Shown here: one piece after another, positions 8,276-15,071 of the stretch | Layout: each line of letters begins with the position of its first letter | Numbering within the stretch: position 1 is the first letter of the stretch | Source: CAZMGV01 sp964621525 [NCBI: uncultured bacterium] | GTDB taxonomy: Bacteria; JAGRBM01 | DNA length: 29,572 nt | Direction of reading: 5' to 3' | Assembly (NCBI GenBank): GCA_964621525.1 | Contig: CAZUMS010000039.1 | Location: forward strand, 1-29,572 | Notes under the pieces: model-generated | Told to the model about the DNA's origin: nothing | The model's input: the letters and a program-made list of their open reading frames with translations, nothing else | Database searches by the model: none | Translations under genes and position numbers: made by a program

Positions 8276-10246
8276 CTAGAAATGCCAGTAGAGGCCGCCG
8301 GTCACTTCGTCCGGTGCGGTGCCGGTCTGCGCTCCGGCCCGAAGTTCCCAGTTCGTACCGAAGTAGACCGACTGGAAGACCGACGCCTGCCAGACCCTGA
8401 GCCTGTCGCCCAGGACGGGAATCAGGTAGCGGCCCTCGCCGTGGATCCGTGACCACGGGGCGACGTCGAACAGCAGGCCGCCCGAAAACGACGGGCCGAT
8501 CCGGAACTGGCTCTCGAACACGCCGCCGCCGGCACCTTCGGCTTCGACGAAGGCATAGAACACTTCCCGCCGCCACAGCTTCGTCATGAAGGTGATGCCC
8601 GCCCCGGCGTTTCCGTAGTACGACAGGCACTCCCACCGGGGGCACCGTTTTTCGCGGGGAAGCACGATGCCTGTGTGCGCCTTCCAGGAAAGCTTGAACA
8701 CCCAGGGATCGTAGGGGAACAGCGAGGTGATTCTGAGGACCTCGGCCTGTTCCAGCAGGAACTTCCGGGTCTTGTTTTCGTAGCGGCCGCGGATGTGGCC
8801 GATCTCGAGCTGGCTGGCCGGCGGGAAACCGGTTTCGTTGCCGAGCAGGTCATGGATCGCGCCCCGGTAATGGATCTCCTCGAAGGTCTGCTCGCGGTTC
8901 GCGCCGGCCCAGATGCCGAGGCGCGACGATCCGTGACCCTGCTCCGGCGGATCGGGTCTCTCTACCGGGACGTCCGGCGTCGGGAGCGGGATCTTCGTCC
9001 GCTTCAGCAGCATCTCCCGCTCGGCGTTGTCCCGCTGTTCCTCGTTCTCATCGTCCAGCTTGTGAATCTGGAAGTAGAGCCCGGCCGCATCGAGCACGCG
9101 GATCTGGCGCTCCGGCGGCAGATCCGTGAACCCCCTGAACCGGTCGGGTCCGCGGGTCTCGACGATCCGGGCGGCGATCTCCTCTTCTTCCGGAGTCAGC
9201 AGTTCCCGGCGCGCCACCATGCGCTTCGTGATGGCGGGCCGGTAGTGGACGTCCGAGACGAGGCCGGGAATCCCGGTGACGAGATGCACGGTGTCCGTCG
9301 GAATGACCCAGCCCTTGTACTCCTCGCGCAGGTGCAGCTCCGGCCGGGCGACCTCGATGAGCGAGAGGATGTGGTAGCTGCAGTTCTCGTCGAAGAACCA
9401 GTAGCTGAACCAGGTATTGCCCAGCTCCCACATGTGCCGGACCATCCGGTCGATCTCTTCCTCCGTCAGGTTCAGCCGGTATTCCCAGAGATCGCGGCTT
9501 TCCGCGTTCGAGTATTTCTGGACCATCAGATAGTACGGAATGGTGGAGAACGTGCCGCGAAAGCCTCCGAACACGCCCCGGATGGCGTACATCGGTCCCC
9601 AGGCACCTCCGTCATAGGCCGCGAAGTTCACCATGTAGGAGAGCAGGTCGTGGGCTGCCTTGTTCCCCTTGCGGTCCACACGCAGGAACGTGTGCCCGTA
9701 CATGGACGCAGGGTTGTTCACGTAGGCGGCCGAGAAGACGAACGTGACGGTACCTGGGTCGAGCTGCCCCCGGAAGTGCCGGTAACGGGGGCAGTCCGGC
9801 TGGGGTAGTTTCTCCGGATCGATGGAGAGCTGCTCCCGGAGCCAGCGGTTGCGCTCGGGAAACTGGCAGAGCGGATGCTGGTAGGTGGGTGTTTCTTCGG
9901 CCGGGGGATCGAAGAACCGCGTGAGCGTCGCTTCGAGTTCAGCTGCGGGGTCGGTGTTCCCGTCTTCGGCGAAGAAAAACCCTTCGCCGTCCGCCTCGCT
10001 CCAGGAGTGGCGGTAGTGAAGCAGCAGCAGCCAGTAACGGGCTTCGTGGAGTTTCTTCGCCTTCGCTGCCGCGATCAGCTCCGCGAGGTAGGCCGGGTCG
10101 CGGGGAATGACGGACGGCACGGGCTCGGTCTGCGGGGCGACTTGGGCGGGAGCGGCGGTTTCCTGGGCGCGCAGCCCCGCCGGGCCTGTCAGAACAAGGC
10201 CGAACAGAACGGGCGGCAGCAGGAGATGAAAGCGGGAAAACTTCAT
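8276..10246 (-). CDS. DUF4105 (Lnb N-terminal-like) secreted protein with papain-like Cys/His and outer-membrane-like tail
   Basis: 656 residues. Signal peptide MKFSRFHLLLPPVLFGLVLT with likely cleavage after LRA27. Residues about 165-310 match the DUF4105 family: SMYGHTFLRVD with His185 and FDENCSYHILSLIE with Cys289 and His292. The His-before-Cys order suggests a permuted NlpC/P60-like hydrolase or acyltransferase fold, known for this family by resemblance only. Residues after about 440 are beta-rich and the protein ends in GGLYWHF, an aromatic C-terminus like outer-membrane barrels. It is the last gene after three DUF3015 genes, and DUF3015-DUF4105 neighbourhoods recur in other Gram-negatives as far as I recall. 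Its ATG directly abuts a terminator T run, so how it is transcribed and translated is unusual. Confidence 0.85.
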   Translation of the reverse strand: MKFSRFHLLLPPVLFGLVLTGPAGLRAQETAAPAQVAPQTEPVPSVIPRDPAYLAELIAAAKAKKLHEARYWLLLLHYRHSWSEADGEGFFFAEDGNTDPAAELEATLTRFFDPPAEETPTYQHPLCQFPERNRWLREQLSIDPEKLPQPDCPRYRHFRGQLDPGTVTFVFSAAYVNNPASMYGHTFLRVDRKGNKAAHDLLSYMVNFAAYDGGAWGPMYAIRGVFGGFRGTFSTIPYYLMVQKYSNAESRDLWEYRLNLTEEEIDRMVRHMWELGNTWFSYWFFDENCSYHILSLIEVARPELHLREEYKGWVIPTDTVHLVTGIPGLVSDVHYRPAITKRMVARRELLTPEEEEIAARIVETRGPDRFRGFTDLPPERQIRVLDAAGLYFQIHKLDDENEEQRDNAEREMLLKRTKIPLPTPDVPVERPDPPEQGHGSSRLGIWAGANREQTFEEIHYRGAIHDLLGNETGFPPASQLEIGHIRGRYENKTRKFLLEQAEVLRITSLFPYDPWVFKLSWKAHTGIVLPREKRCPRWECLSYYGNAGAGITFMTKLWRREVFYAFVEAEGAGGGVFESQFRIGPSFSGGLLFDVAPWSRIHGEGRYLIPVLGDRLRVWQASVFQSVYFGTNWELRAGAQTGTAPDEVTGGLYWHF

Positions 10247-10287
10247 AAAAAGGAAGCCGCCGCTCCTTAAACGGGAGCGGCGGCTTC
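10247..10287 (-). terminator. Terminator hairpin whose U tract abuts the DUF4105 start codon
   Basis: On the minus strand a perfect 14-bp stem (10287-10274 with 10266-10253), 7-base loop, then C and TTTTT (10251-10247), immediately followed by the DUF4105 ATG at 10246. It lies 25 bp after the first DUF3015 stop, so it is a classic intrinsic terminator for that gene, and it leaves no room for an ordinary Shine-Dalgarno before the next. Confidence 0.88.
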
Positions 10288-10312
10288 AGGCAACCGGAGA
10301 ACCGGTTTTATA

Positions 10313-10843
10313 TCAGGCCTTCGTGCAGCGCTGGGCCAGGACCGGGTCCGAGGCTACCGACGCCTTGACGGTCATGAGCAGCTGCTCGGGGTTCGTGCCC
10401 GAGGCCGGGAAGAATGTCTCGTAGTTCTTCTGGGCGTGCGTGCCGAAACCCGCGTCTGCCGGGCAGCCCATGAGGGCCGAGAGGGCGGTCACGTATTCGC
10501 CGCTGCCCTGCGCCATGTCGCGGGCGAGCTGTTTCTGGTTCGCCTCGACGAAGAGCTGCTGTTCCTTGTCGTCCAGCGCCGTGCCGCCGGTCGTGCAGTT
10601 CGACGTGCCGGTGGTGATGCCGAACGTCTGGCTGCCGAAGGTGCCGTTCGTCGTGGCGGCGAGCACCTGCTTGATGCGGTTGTCGCTGATCGCCTTGTCG
10701 CCGTCACGGCCGGATTCGAACAGGATCGAGCCGAGGCCGCAGCCGGCCATGCCGTAGCGGGCGGCCGACACCGGCTGGCCGGACATCGTGAACGCGAGGG
10801 CGGCGAAAACTCCAAGACCCGTCAGTTTGGAACGCAGATTCAT
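10313..10843 (-). CDS. DUF3015 family secreted protein, copy 1
   Basis: 176 residues from ATG 10843, chosen for AAGGAGA nine bases upstream and an immediate signal peptide (cleavage near SA27-A28); a longer frame to 11095 has neither. The mature protein has the DUF3015 pattern: AARYGMAGCGLGS, LAATTNGTFGSQTFGITTGT, SNCTTGG, QKQLARDMAQGSGEYVTAL, and a late Cys. Four conserved cysteines suggest two disulfides in the periplasm. Compared with the other two copies it has an insertion (SGRDGDKAISDNR) after the first Cys block. Function of the family is unknown. It is separated from copy 2 by a terminator, so it probably has its own promoter. Confidence 0.88.
   Translation of the reverse strand: MNLRSKLTGLGVFAALAFTMSGQPVSAARYGMAGCGLGSILFESGRDGDKAISDNRIKQVLAATTNGTFGSQTFGITTGTSNCTTGGTALDDKEQQLFVEANQKQLARDMAQGSGEYVTALSALMGCPADAGFGTHAQKNYETFFPASGTNPEQLLMTVKASVASDPVLAQRCTKA
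10481..10660. repeat. 180-bp identical tract, copy in DUF3015 gene 1
   Basis: Base-for-base identical to 11229-11408 inside the neighbouring DUF3015 gene, while sequence on both sides diverges at once. It covers the region from NGTFGSQTFG to GEYVTAL. Confidence 0.95.
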
Positions 10844-10900
10844 GTGGAACAGTCTCCTTGGTTGGTCCCGCGACGTGCGGGAAAGGTGTTGAGTGGGCGT

Positions 10901-10930
10901 ACCGTATCCCATCCCGGAAACGGGGGTCAA
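10901..10930 (-). promoter_or_regulatory. Possible promoter of DUF3015 copy 1
   Basis: On the minus strand TTGACC (10930-10925), 18-bp spacer, TACGGT (10906-10901). The -35 is good, the -10 weak. It lies between the copy 2 terminator and the copy 1 start. Confidence 0.35.
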
Positions 10931-10972
10931 TCGGTCTTTGTGATCGATACCTGACAGCGGCACTCCACTCGC

Positions 10973-11011
10973 AAAAACAGAACCGCCGGTTCCCTTTGGG
11001 GAACCGGCGGT
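10973..11011 (-). terminator. Terminator after DUF3015 copy 2
   Basis: A 13-bp stem (10982-10994 with 10999-11011, 4-base loop), followed on the minus strand by TCTGTTTTT. A smaller hairpin GCTGACGG/CCGTCAGC (11026-11048) lies between it and the stop codon. Confidence 0.85.
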
Positions 11012-11060
11012 CCGGTTGTGCGCGGGCTGACGGAACGGGTCCGTCAGCCGGCGGGATGGA

Positions 11061-11555
11061 TCAGATACCCGTGCAGGCTGCAGCCAGCGAGGCATCCTTA
11101 GCGCCTTCGGCCTTCACGGCCTGGAGCACTTGGAGTCCCGTCGTCTGGCTGTTCGGGAAGATGGTCTCGTAGTTCTTCTGGGCGAAGCTCGCGAACTGGT
11201 TCGTGTCCGAGCAGCCCATCAGCGAGCCGAGGGCGGTCACGTATTCGCCGCTGCCCTGCGCCATGTCGCGGGCGAGCTGTTTCTGGTTCGCCTCGACGAA
11301 GAGCTGCTGTTCCTTGTCGTCCAGCGCCGTGCCGCCGGTCGTGCAGTTCGACGTGCCGGTGGTGATGCCGAACGTCTGGCTGCCGAAGGTGCCGTTCGTC
11401 GTGGCGGCCAGGATCTGCATCTTGCTGTTGTCGTTCTCGAACACATAGGTGCCGAGACCGCAGCCTGCCATGCCGTACTTGGCGGCGGTTGCCGTGCCGC
11501 TCTGGAGGGCCAGGGCGAGTCCGAGGGTCATTCCGAGTCCGATAATTTTCTTCAT
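11061..11555 (-). CDS. DUF3015 family secreted protein, copy 2
   Basis: 164 residues from ATG 11555, with AAGGAAA about ten bases upstream. Signal peptide MKKIIGLGMTLGLALALQSG with cleavage near TAA25. It has the same DUF3015 blocks and four cysteines as its neighbours but the short VFENDNSKMQ segment in place of the insertion of copy 1. It starts 43 bp after the stop of copy 3, without a terminator between, so copies 3 and 2 are probably one transcript. Its central 180 bp equals copy 1 exactly, while its N-terminal third is closer to copy 3, giving a mosaic. Confidence 0.9.
   Translation of the reverse strand: MKKIIGLGMTLGLALALQSGTATAAKYGMAGCGLGTYVFENDNSKMQILAATTNGTFGSQTFGITTGTSNCTTGGTALDDKEQQLFVEANQKQLARDMAQGSGEYVTALGSLMGCSDTNQFASFAQKNYETIFPNSQTTGLQVLQAVKAEGAKDASLAAACTGI
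11229..11408. repeat. 180-bp identical tract, copy in DUF3015 gene 2
   Basis: Partner of 10481-10660 at a 748-bp offset. I compared the two tracts by eye base by base and found no difference. The third DUF3015 gene differs at many sites over the same region. Confidence 0.95.
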
Positions 11556-11598
11556 AACGATGTCATTTCCTTTCAGATGGGTGTGAGAATGATCAGTT

Positions 11599-12090
11599 TC
11601 AGATGCGCGAGCAGAGGATCACCGGATCCTTCGTTGCCACTTCCTTGACGCTGCGGAGCATCTGCTCCGGAGTGGTCTGGGCATGCGGGAAGATCACTTC
11701 GTAGTTCTTCTGGGTCAGGCTGGCGAGCTGGTTCGCGTTGTCGCAGCCGAGGAGCGAGCTGAGCGCGGTGACGTATTCGCCGCCGCCCTGCGCCATGTCG
11801 CGCGAAAGCTGCTTCTGGTTCGCTTCGGCGAACAGCTGCTGCTCTTTTTCGCTGTTGAGCGCCGTGCCGCCGGCCGTGCAGTTCGACGTGCCGGTGGTGA
11901 TGCCGAACGTCTGGCTGTAGAACGTGCCATTCGTCGTGGCGGCCAGGATCTGCATCTTCGAGTTGTCATTCTCGAAGACGATGGAGCCGAGACCGCAACC
12001 GGCTGCGCCGTACTTGGCGGCCGTCGCTGTGCCGCTCTGGAGGGCCAGCGCAAGGCCGAGCCCGAGGCCGAGACCAAACAGTTTCTTCAT
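11599..12090 (-). CDS. DUF3015 family secreted protein, copy 3 (first in transcript)
   Basis: 163 residues from ATG 12090, with GGGGAGA eight bases upstream; the frame extends to 12297 without a start signal. Signal peptide MKKLFGLGLGLGLALALQSG. The mature part shows KYGAAGCGLGSIVFENDNSK, NGTFYSQTFGITTGTSNC and a C-terminal Cys (VILCSRI). It is the most divergent copy in the middle region (GTALNSEKEQQLFAEANQ rather than the ALDDKEQQLFVEANQ form). It is transcribed from a recognisable promoter at 12149-12177 and followed by copy 2 after 43 bp. Confidence 0.9.
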   Translation of the reverse strand: MKKLFGLGLGLGLALALQSGTATAAKYGAAGCGLGSIVFENDNSKMQILAATTNGTFYSQTFGITTGTSNCTAGGTALNSEKEQQLFAEANQKQLSRDMAQGGGEYVTALSSLLGCDNANQLASLTQKNYEVIFPHAQTTPEQMLRSVKEVATKDPVILCSRI

Positions 12091-12148
12091 TGGATATATC
12101 TCCCCTGTGTTTTCCGTTCCGGTGGTTTTGTTGAAGAACGGTCCAGTG

Positions 12149-12177
12149 ATTCTCCGGCGGACCGGCGGAATGGTCAA
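12149..12177 (-). promoter_or_regulatory. Sigma70-type promoter of the DUF3015 cluster
   Basis: On the minus strand TTGACC (12177-12172), exactly 17 bp, GAGAAT (12154-12149). These are 5/6 and 4/6 matches to consensus. It leaves a leader of roughly 50 nt before ATG 12090. Confidence 0.55.
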
Positions 12178-12275
12178 GTTGTTTAACGATTTCGTCGAAT
12201 CTTTATTTCGGCCGCGAGGCTGCGGTTTATTCTTGACTCCGTGGTGCCGTGCGGGCTTTAGAGTGGGCCGCCAAA

Positions 12276-13763
12276 ATGCCGCTTCCTTCCGATACATACT
12301 TTCTTCACGACTGGCTCGGGTTCCACGCCTCTCGAACGCCGGTGAAGACCGCGCTGATCGATGCCGGCCCGGACTCGGCGGAACGGATTTCCTGGGGCGG
12401 GTGGCACGGCCGCGTGGAAGGGCTGTACGGCTGGCTTGAGCGGCAGGGCCTTCAGCCGCAGGACCGGGTCGCCTTTTTCGGCGTGAACTCGATTCCGTTC
12501 CTCACGGTGTACCTGGCCTGCTCCAGGGGCGGCTTCACGTTCGTGCCGCTCAACTTCCGGTGGGCTCCGGACGAGGTGGCCTTTGCGCTTGAGGATTTCC
12601 GTCCGAAGCTCGTCTTCGCGGACCGGCCGTTTGTGGAATCCGTGTCGAAGGCCGCCGGGAGCATCCCGGTGTATCCGGCGGACGATCGTTATGTAGAGCC
12701 CTGCGCGGCGGGCCCCGTCATCGACCCCGAATCCGTCGCCGGGCTGTTTTACACCTCGGGGACCACCGGCCGCCCGAAGGCGGCCGTCTGTTCGCACCGG
12801 CGGATCTGGTGGAACACGAGGAATGCCGCCGAAAGGTTCGAGATGTCTTCGTCCGACGTGGCGCTGCTGGCGACGCCGCTCTTCCACACGGGCGCGCTCT
12901 TCACCCAGTTCCAGCCGCTGCTCGCCTCGGGCGGGACGGCGGTGCTGCTCAGCCAGTTCACGCCGGAGTCGTACCTCGAGACGATCACGCGCCACGGGGT
13001 GACGATCACCTTCGCCGTGCCGACGATCATGGAGCAGCTGCTCCGGAGCGGCGCTCTGGACCGGAATCCGCCGAGGGGGCTCCGCTTCCTGTACGTGGCA
13101 GGCGCGGCGGCTACGGCGCCGCTCGTCGAGGCGTACGAGAGCCGCGGCATCCCGCTCCGGCAGGGGTACGGAACCACCGAGACGAACATGATCTCCTGCA
13201 TGCAGCACGGCGAGGTGAAGGACCGGCCGGCGTCTGTCGGCAGGATCGTGCCGAACTGGGAGCTGAAGATTCTGGACGATGGCGGCGGCGAGGCCGCGCC
13301 GGGCGGCACGGGCGAAATCGCGGTGAAGGGGCCGGGAATGTTCTCGGGTTATCTCAACCGGCCGGAGGAAACCGCCCAGGCGATCCGGGACGGGTACTTC
13401 CATACGGGCGACCTCGGGCGGCTCGATGCGGATGGCTTCCTGTACATCGTGGGCCGCAAGAAGGAGATGTACATCTCCGGCGGTGAGAACGTGTACCCGG
13501 CCGAGGTGGAGCGCGTGCTCTCCGAGCACCCGTCGGTGGCCGAGGTCGCCGTCACCGGAATTCCCGATCCCAAATGGGGCGAAAGCGGAGCCGCGCTGAT
13601 CGTACTCCGCGACGGTTACACGCTTGATACAGAATCGCTCCGGTGTTTCGCGCGGGAGCGGCTCGCTCACTACAAGGTGCCGGCACGTTGGAAGTCGATT
13701 GACGCACTGCCCAGAAATGCACTGGGAAAAGTGGTAAAATCTGCGGTAAGTAGCTGTTTTTAA
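12276..13763 (+). CDS. Acyl-CoA synthetase (AMP-forming, FadD/ANL superfamily)
   Basis: 495 residues from ATG 12276; a GTG at 12249 would add nine. All ANL core motifs are present: YTSGTTGRPK (159-168, phosphate loop), GYGTTE (297-302), HTGDLGRLDADGFLYIVGRK (376-395, with Asp379 for ribose), the hinge region and SGGENVYPAEVE (401-412), and catalytic Lys485 in RNALGKVVKS. It converts a carboxylic acid, ATP and CoA into an acyl-CoA. Length and motif style fit medium/long-chain or FadD3-like ligases rather than acetyl-CoA synthetase. It probably feeds the acyl-CoA dehydrogenases and the crotonase of this window. No terminator follows before the diiron oxygenase gene, but a regulated promoter does. 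Confidence 0.93.
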   Translation: MPLPSDTYFLHDWLGFHASRTPVKTALIDAGPDSAERISWGGWHGRVEGLYGWLERQGLQPQDRVAFFGVNSIPFLTVYLACSRGGFTFVPLNFRWAPDEVAFALEDFRPKLVFADRPFVESVSKAAGSIPVYPADDRYVEPCAAGPVIDPESVAGLFYTSGTTGRPKAAVCSHRRIWWNTRNAAERFEMSSSDVALLATPLFHTGALFTQFQPLLASGGTAVLLSQFTPESYLETITRHGVTITFAVPTIMEQLLRSGALDRNPPRGLRFLYVAGAAATAPLVEAYESRGIPLRQGYGTTETNMISCMQHGEVKDRPASVGRIVPNWELKILDDGGGEAAPGGTGEIAVKGPGMFSGYLNRPEETAQAIRDGYFHTGDLGRLDADGFLYIVGRKKEMYISGGENVYPAEVERVLSEHPSVAEVAVTGIPDPKWGESGAALIVLRDGYTLDTESLRCFARERLAHYKVPARWKSIDALPRNALGKVVKSAVSSCF

Positions 13764-13792
13764 AGGAACTATTTTCTTTATGACGCAGGTCC

Positions 13793-13821
13793 TTGCCAGC
13801 TGACATCCTAGTCAGTTAAAT
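13793..13821 (+). promoter_or_regulatory. Promoter of the diiron oxygenase gene
   Basis: TTGCCA (13793-13798), exact 17-bp spacer, TTAAAT (13816-13821): 5/6 and 4/6 matches. The spacer holds a TGAC-N6-GTCA palindrome and the expected start site falls near a second palindrome at 13832. Confidence 0.5.
13801..13814. promoter_or_regulatory. TGAC-N6-GTCA operator candidate in promoter spacer
   Basis: CTGAC-ATCCTA-GTCAG (13800-13815) lies wholly between the -35 and -10 hexamers. A bound dimer there would compete with polymerase. Same class as 5924, 13903 and 22371. Confidence 0.5.
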
Positions 13822-13831
13822 ATCTCGCCGG

Positions 13832-13849
13832 TGACCGAATGGTCGGTCA
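13832..13849. promoter_or_regulatory. 18-bp palindrome, TetR-type operator candidate
   Basis: TGACCGAATGGTCGGTCA: perfect 7-bp arms and a 4-bp centre, 10 bp after the -10 hexamer, so it overlaps the predicted transcription start. The arm sequence resembles sites of TetR-family repressors of lipid metabolism. That resemblance is from memory. Confidence 0.6.
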
Positions 13850-13902
13850 AGACGATAAAGACAGCCTGTTTACAGGAACGCCGCAAAGCATCATAATGAT
13901 GA

Positions 13903-13916
13903 TGACGAAGGCGTCA
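13903..13916. promoter_or_regulatory. TGAC-N6-GTCA site in leader
   Basis: TGACGAAGGCGTCA, 5-bp arms TGACG/CGTCA with a 4-bp centre, the same arms as the site at 5924. It lies in the untranslated leader of the diiron oxygenase gene, 38 bp before the ATG. It could be DNA operator or RNA hairpin. Confidence 0.45.
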
Positions 13917-13954
13917 CCCTAAGGGGTTCATCAGAGCGAGGGAGTGCAGCGACG

Positions 13955-14920
13955 ATGGCAATGGATCTGGACAAGATGGTCGAGAAGTGCGAACGCGGGC
14001 AGTGGGACGTGAACAGCTTCGACTGGACACAGAAACCCATCCCCCTTGCCAAAGAGAAAGAGCTGCAGGTCTGTCAGTACTACACCGACATGTCCTACAT
14101 CGAGCGCCTCGCAGGCGCCCTGTTCCTCTCTCTCTCGAAGCGCGTCGATGACCCGCGCCTCAAGCGCATTTTCGAGCTCTGCTACCAGGATGAAGTCCGC
14201 CACAGCATCGCGGCGGCCAAACTCGCCGACTATTTCAACGTCAACAACTTCCGCTTCTACACGCCGAACCAGTGGATGCTCCGGTTCATCCCGTCGTTCG
14301 TGAAGTCGGTGAAGACCCTGAACCCGGCGTTTGCCACCTCGTTCATCCTGGGCGGCGAGCTGATCCTCGACATCGCGTTGCTCCGCGGCCTGAACGAGTA
14401 CGTGGACGATCCGCTGTCCCGCGCCGTCGTCGAGCGGATCAACCAGGACGAGTCCCGTCACATCGCCATGGACTTTTTCATGACGGAGTATTTCTCGAAG
14501 AACAAGGTGACTCGCGACTCCGGCGACAAGAAGAACGCCATGCTGAAGCCCGAGATGTGGGGCGTCATGATGTGGGGCCCCGGCTTCTTCAACGACGTGT
14601 TCTTCCGGCCGATGCAGATCGTCGATCCGGACAACCACCAGATGAAGGAAGTCATGAAACGGCTCCGCCGGTTCAATGACCGCCCGGAAGTGGCGAACAA
14701 CCCGACGGTGAAGAATTTCAAGGAGACGGTGGCGTTCTTCGAGACGCCGGTCGGCTCCGCCGTCGGCGGGGTCATGGAGAAAGCCTTCAAGCTGGCGACC
14801 GGCATCGACTTCTCCTTCGTGCGCGCCGCCTCGACGGAGAACATCAAGGGGATGAAGGAAGCCACCTGGACCAGCGCCGACGGTACGGAAGCGAACATCC
14901 GCAACTGGGCGGACGCCTGA
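13955..14920 (+). CDS. Ferritin-like diiron oxygenase (AurF/desaturase-like)
   Basis: 321 residues. GAGGGAG (13938-13944) precedes ATG 13955. Two four-helix half motifs supply the usual two-iron ligand set: Glu50 and DE79-80-x-x-His83 (QDEVRH), then Glu135 and DE165-166-x-x-His169 (QDESRH). That gives four Glu and two His, as in AurF-type N-oxygenases, acyl-ACP desaturases and related carboxylate-bridged diiron enzymes. It has no signal peptide and no transmembrane helix, although the RFIPSFVKSVK segment is amphipathic. The C-terminal 120 residues have no motif I recognise. Substrate is unknown; the adjacent acyl-CoA ligase and the shared operator class suggest an acyl or aryl thioester. It is heavily regulated at its promoter and ends at a strong terminator. 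Confidence 0.85.
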   Translation: MAMDLDKMVEKCERGQWDVNSFDWTQKPIPLAKEKELQVCQYYTDMSYIERLAGALFLSLSKRVDDPRLKRIFELCYQDEVRHSIAAAKLADYFNVNNFRFYTPNQWMLRFIPSFVKSVKTLNPAFATSFILGGELILDIALLRGLNEYVDDPLSRAVVERINQDESRHIAMDFFMTEYFSKNKVTRDSGDKKNAMLKPEMWGVMMWGPGFFNDVFFRPMQIVDPDNHQMKEVMKRLRRFNDRPEVANNPTVKNFKETVAFFETPVGSAVGGVMEKAFKLATGIDFSFVRAASTENIKGMKEATWTSADGTEANIRNWADA

Positions 14921-14951
14921 TCCGGCACCCTTAGGCAAGACTGCCGAAGCG

Positions 14952-14986
14952 AACGGCCCGCCCCAAAAGGCGGGCCGTTTTCGTTT
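14952..14986 (+). terminator. Terminator of the diiron oxygenase gene
   Basis: An 11-bp stem AACGGCCCGCC/GGCGGGCCGTT (14952-14962 with 14969-14979), loop CCAAAA, then the tract TTTTCGTTT. Confidence 0.9.
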
Positions 14987-15021
14987 GTGAAACATCCGGG
15001 CTGGAGGGATGCCCAGACAGG

Positions 15022-15047
15022 AACGGCGGCCCTGAAGGGCCGCCGTT
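15022..15047 (-). terminator. Hairpin terminator of the acidic lipoprotein gene
   Basis: An 11-bp perfect stem AACGGCGGCCC/GGGCCGCCGTT with a 4-base loop, placed 24 bp beyond the stop of the leftward lipoprotein gene. The T tract is poor on both strands, so termination strength is uncertain. Confidence 0.6.
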
Positions 15048-15071
15048 TCCCCGTTGAGGCGGGTCCGGGAC

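Noticed and set aside
11026-11048. CTGACGG...CCGTCAG as another operator
   Set aside because: Spacing differs and it lies just after a stop codon next to a terminator, so a 3' hairpin is more likely.
12258-13670. 470-residue minus-strand frame opposite the acyl-CoA ligase
   Set aside because: Composition is Arg/His-rich, typical of a shadow frame, and the plus strand has complete ligase motifs.
13853-13930. c-di-GMP-I (GEMM) riboswitch
   Set aside because: Only CGCAAAGC and one small hairpin fit; tetraloop, receptor and P3 core are absent. Kept only as a low-interest leader observation.
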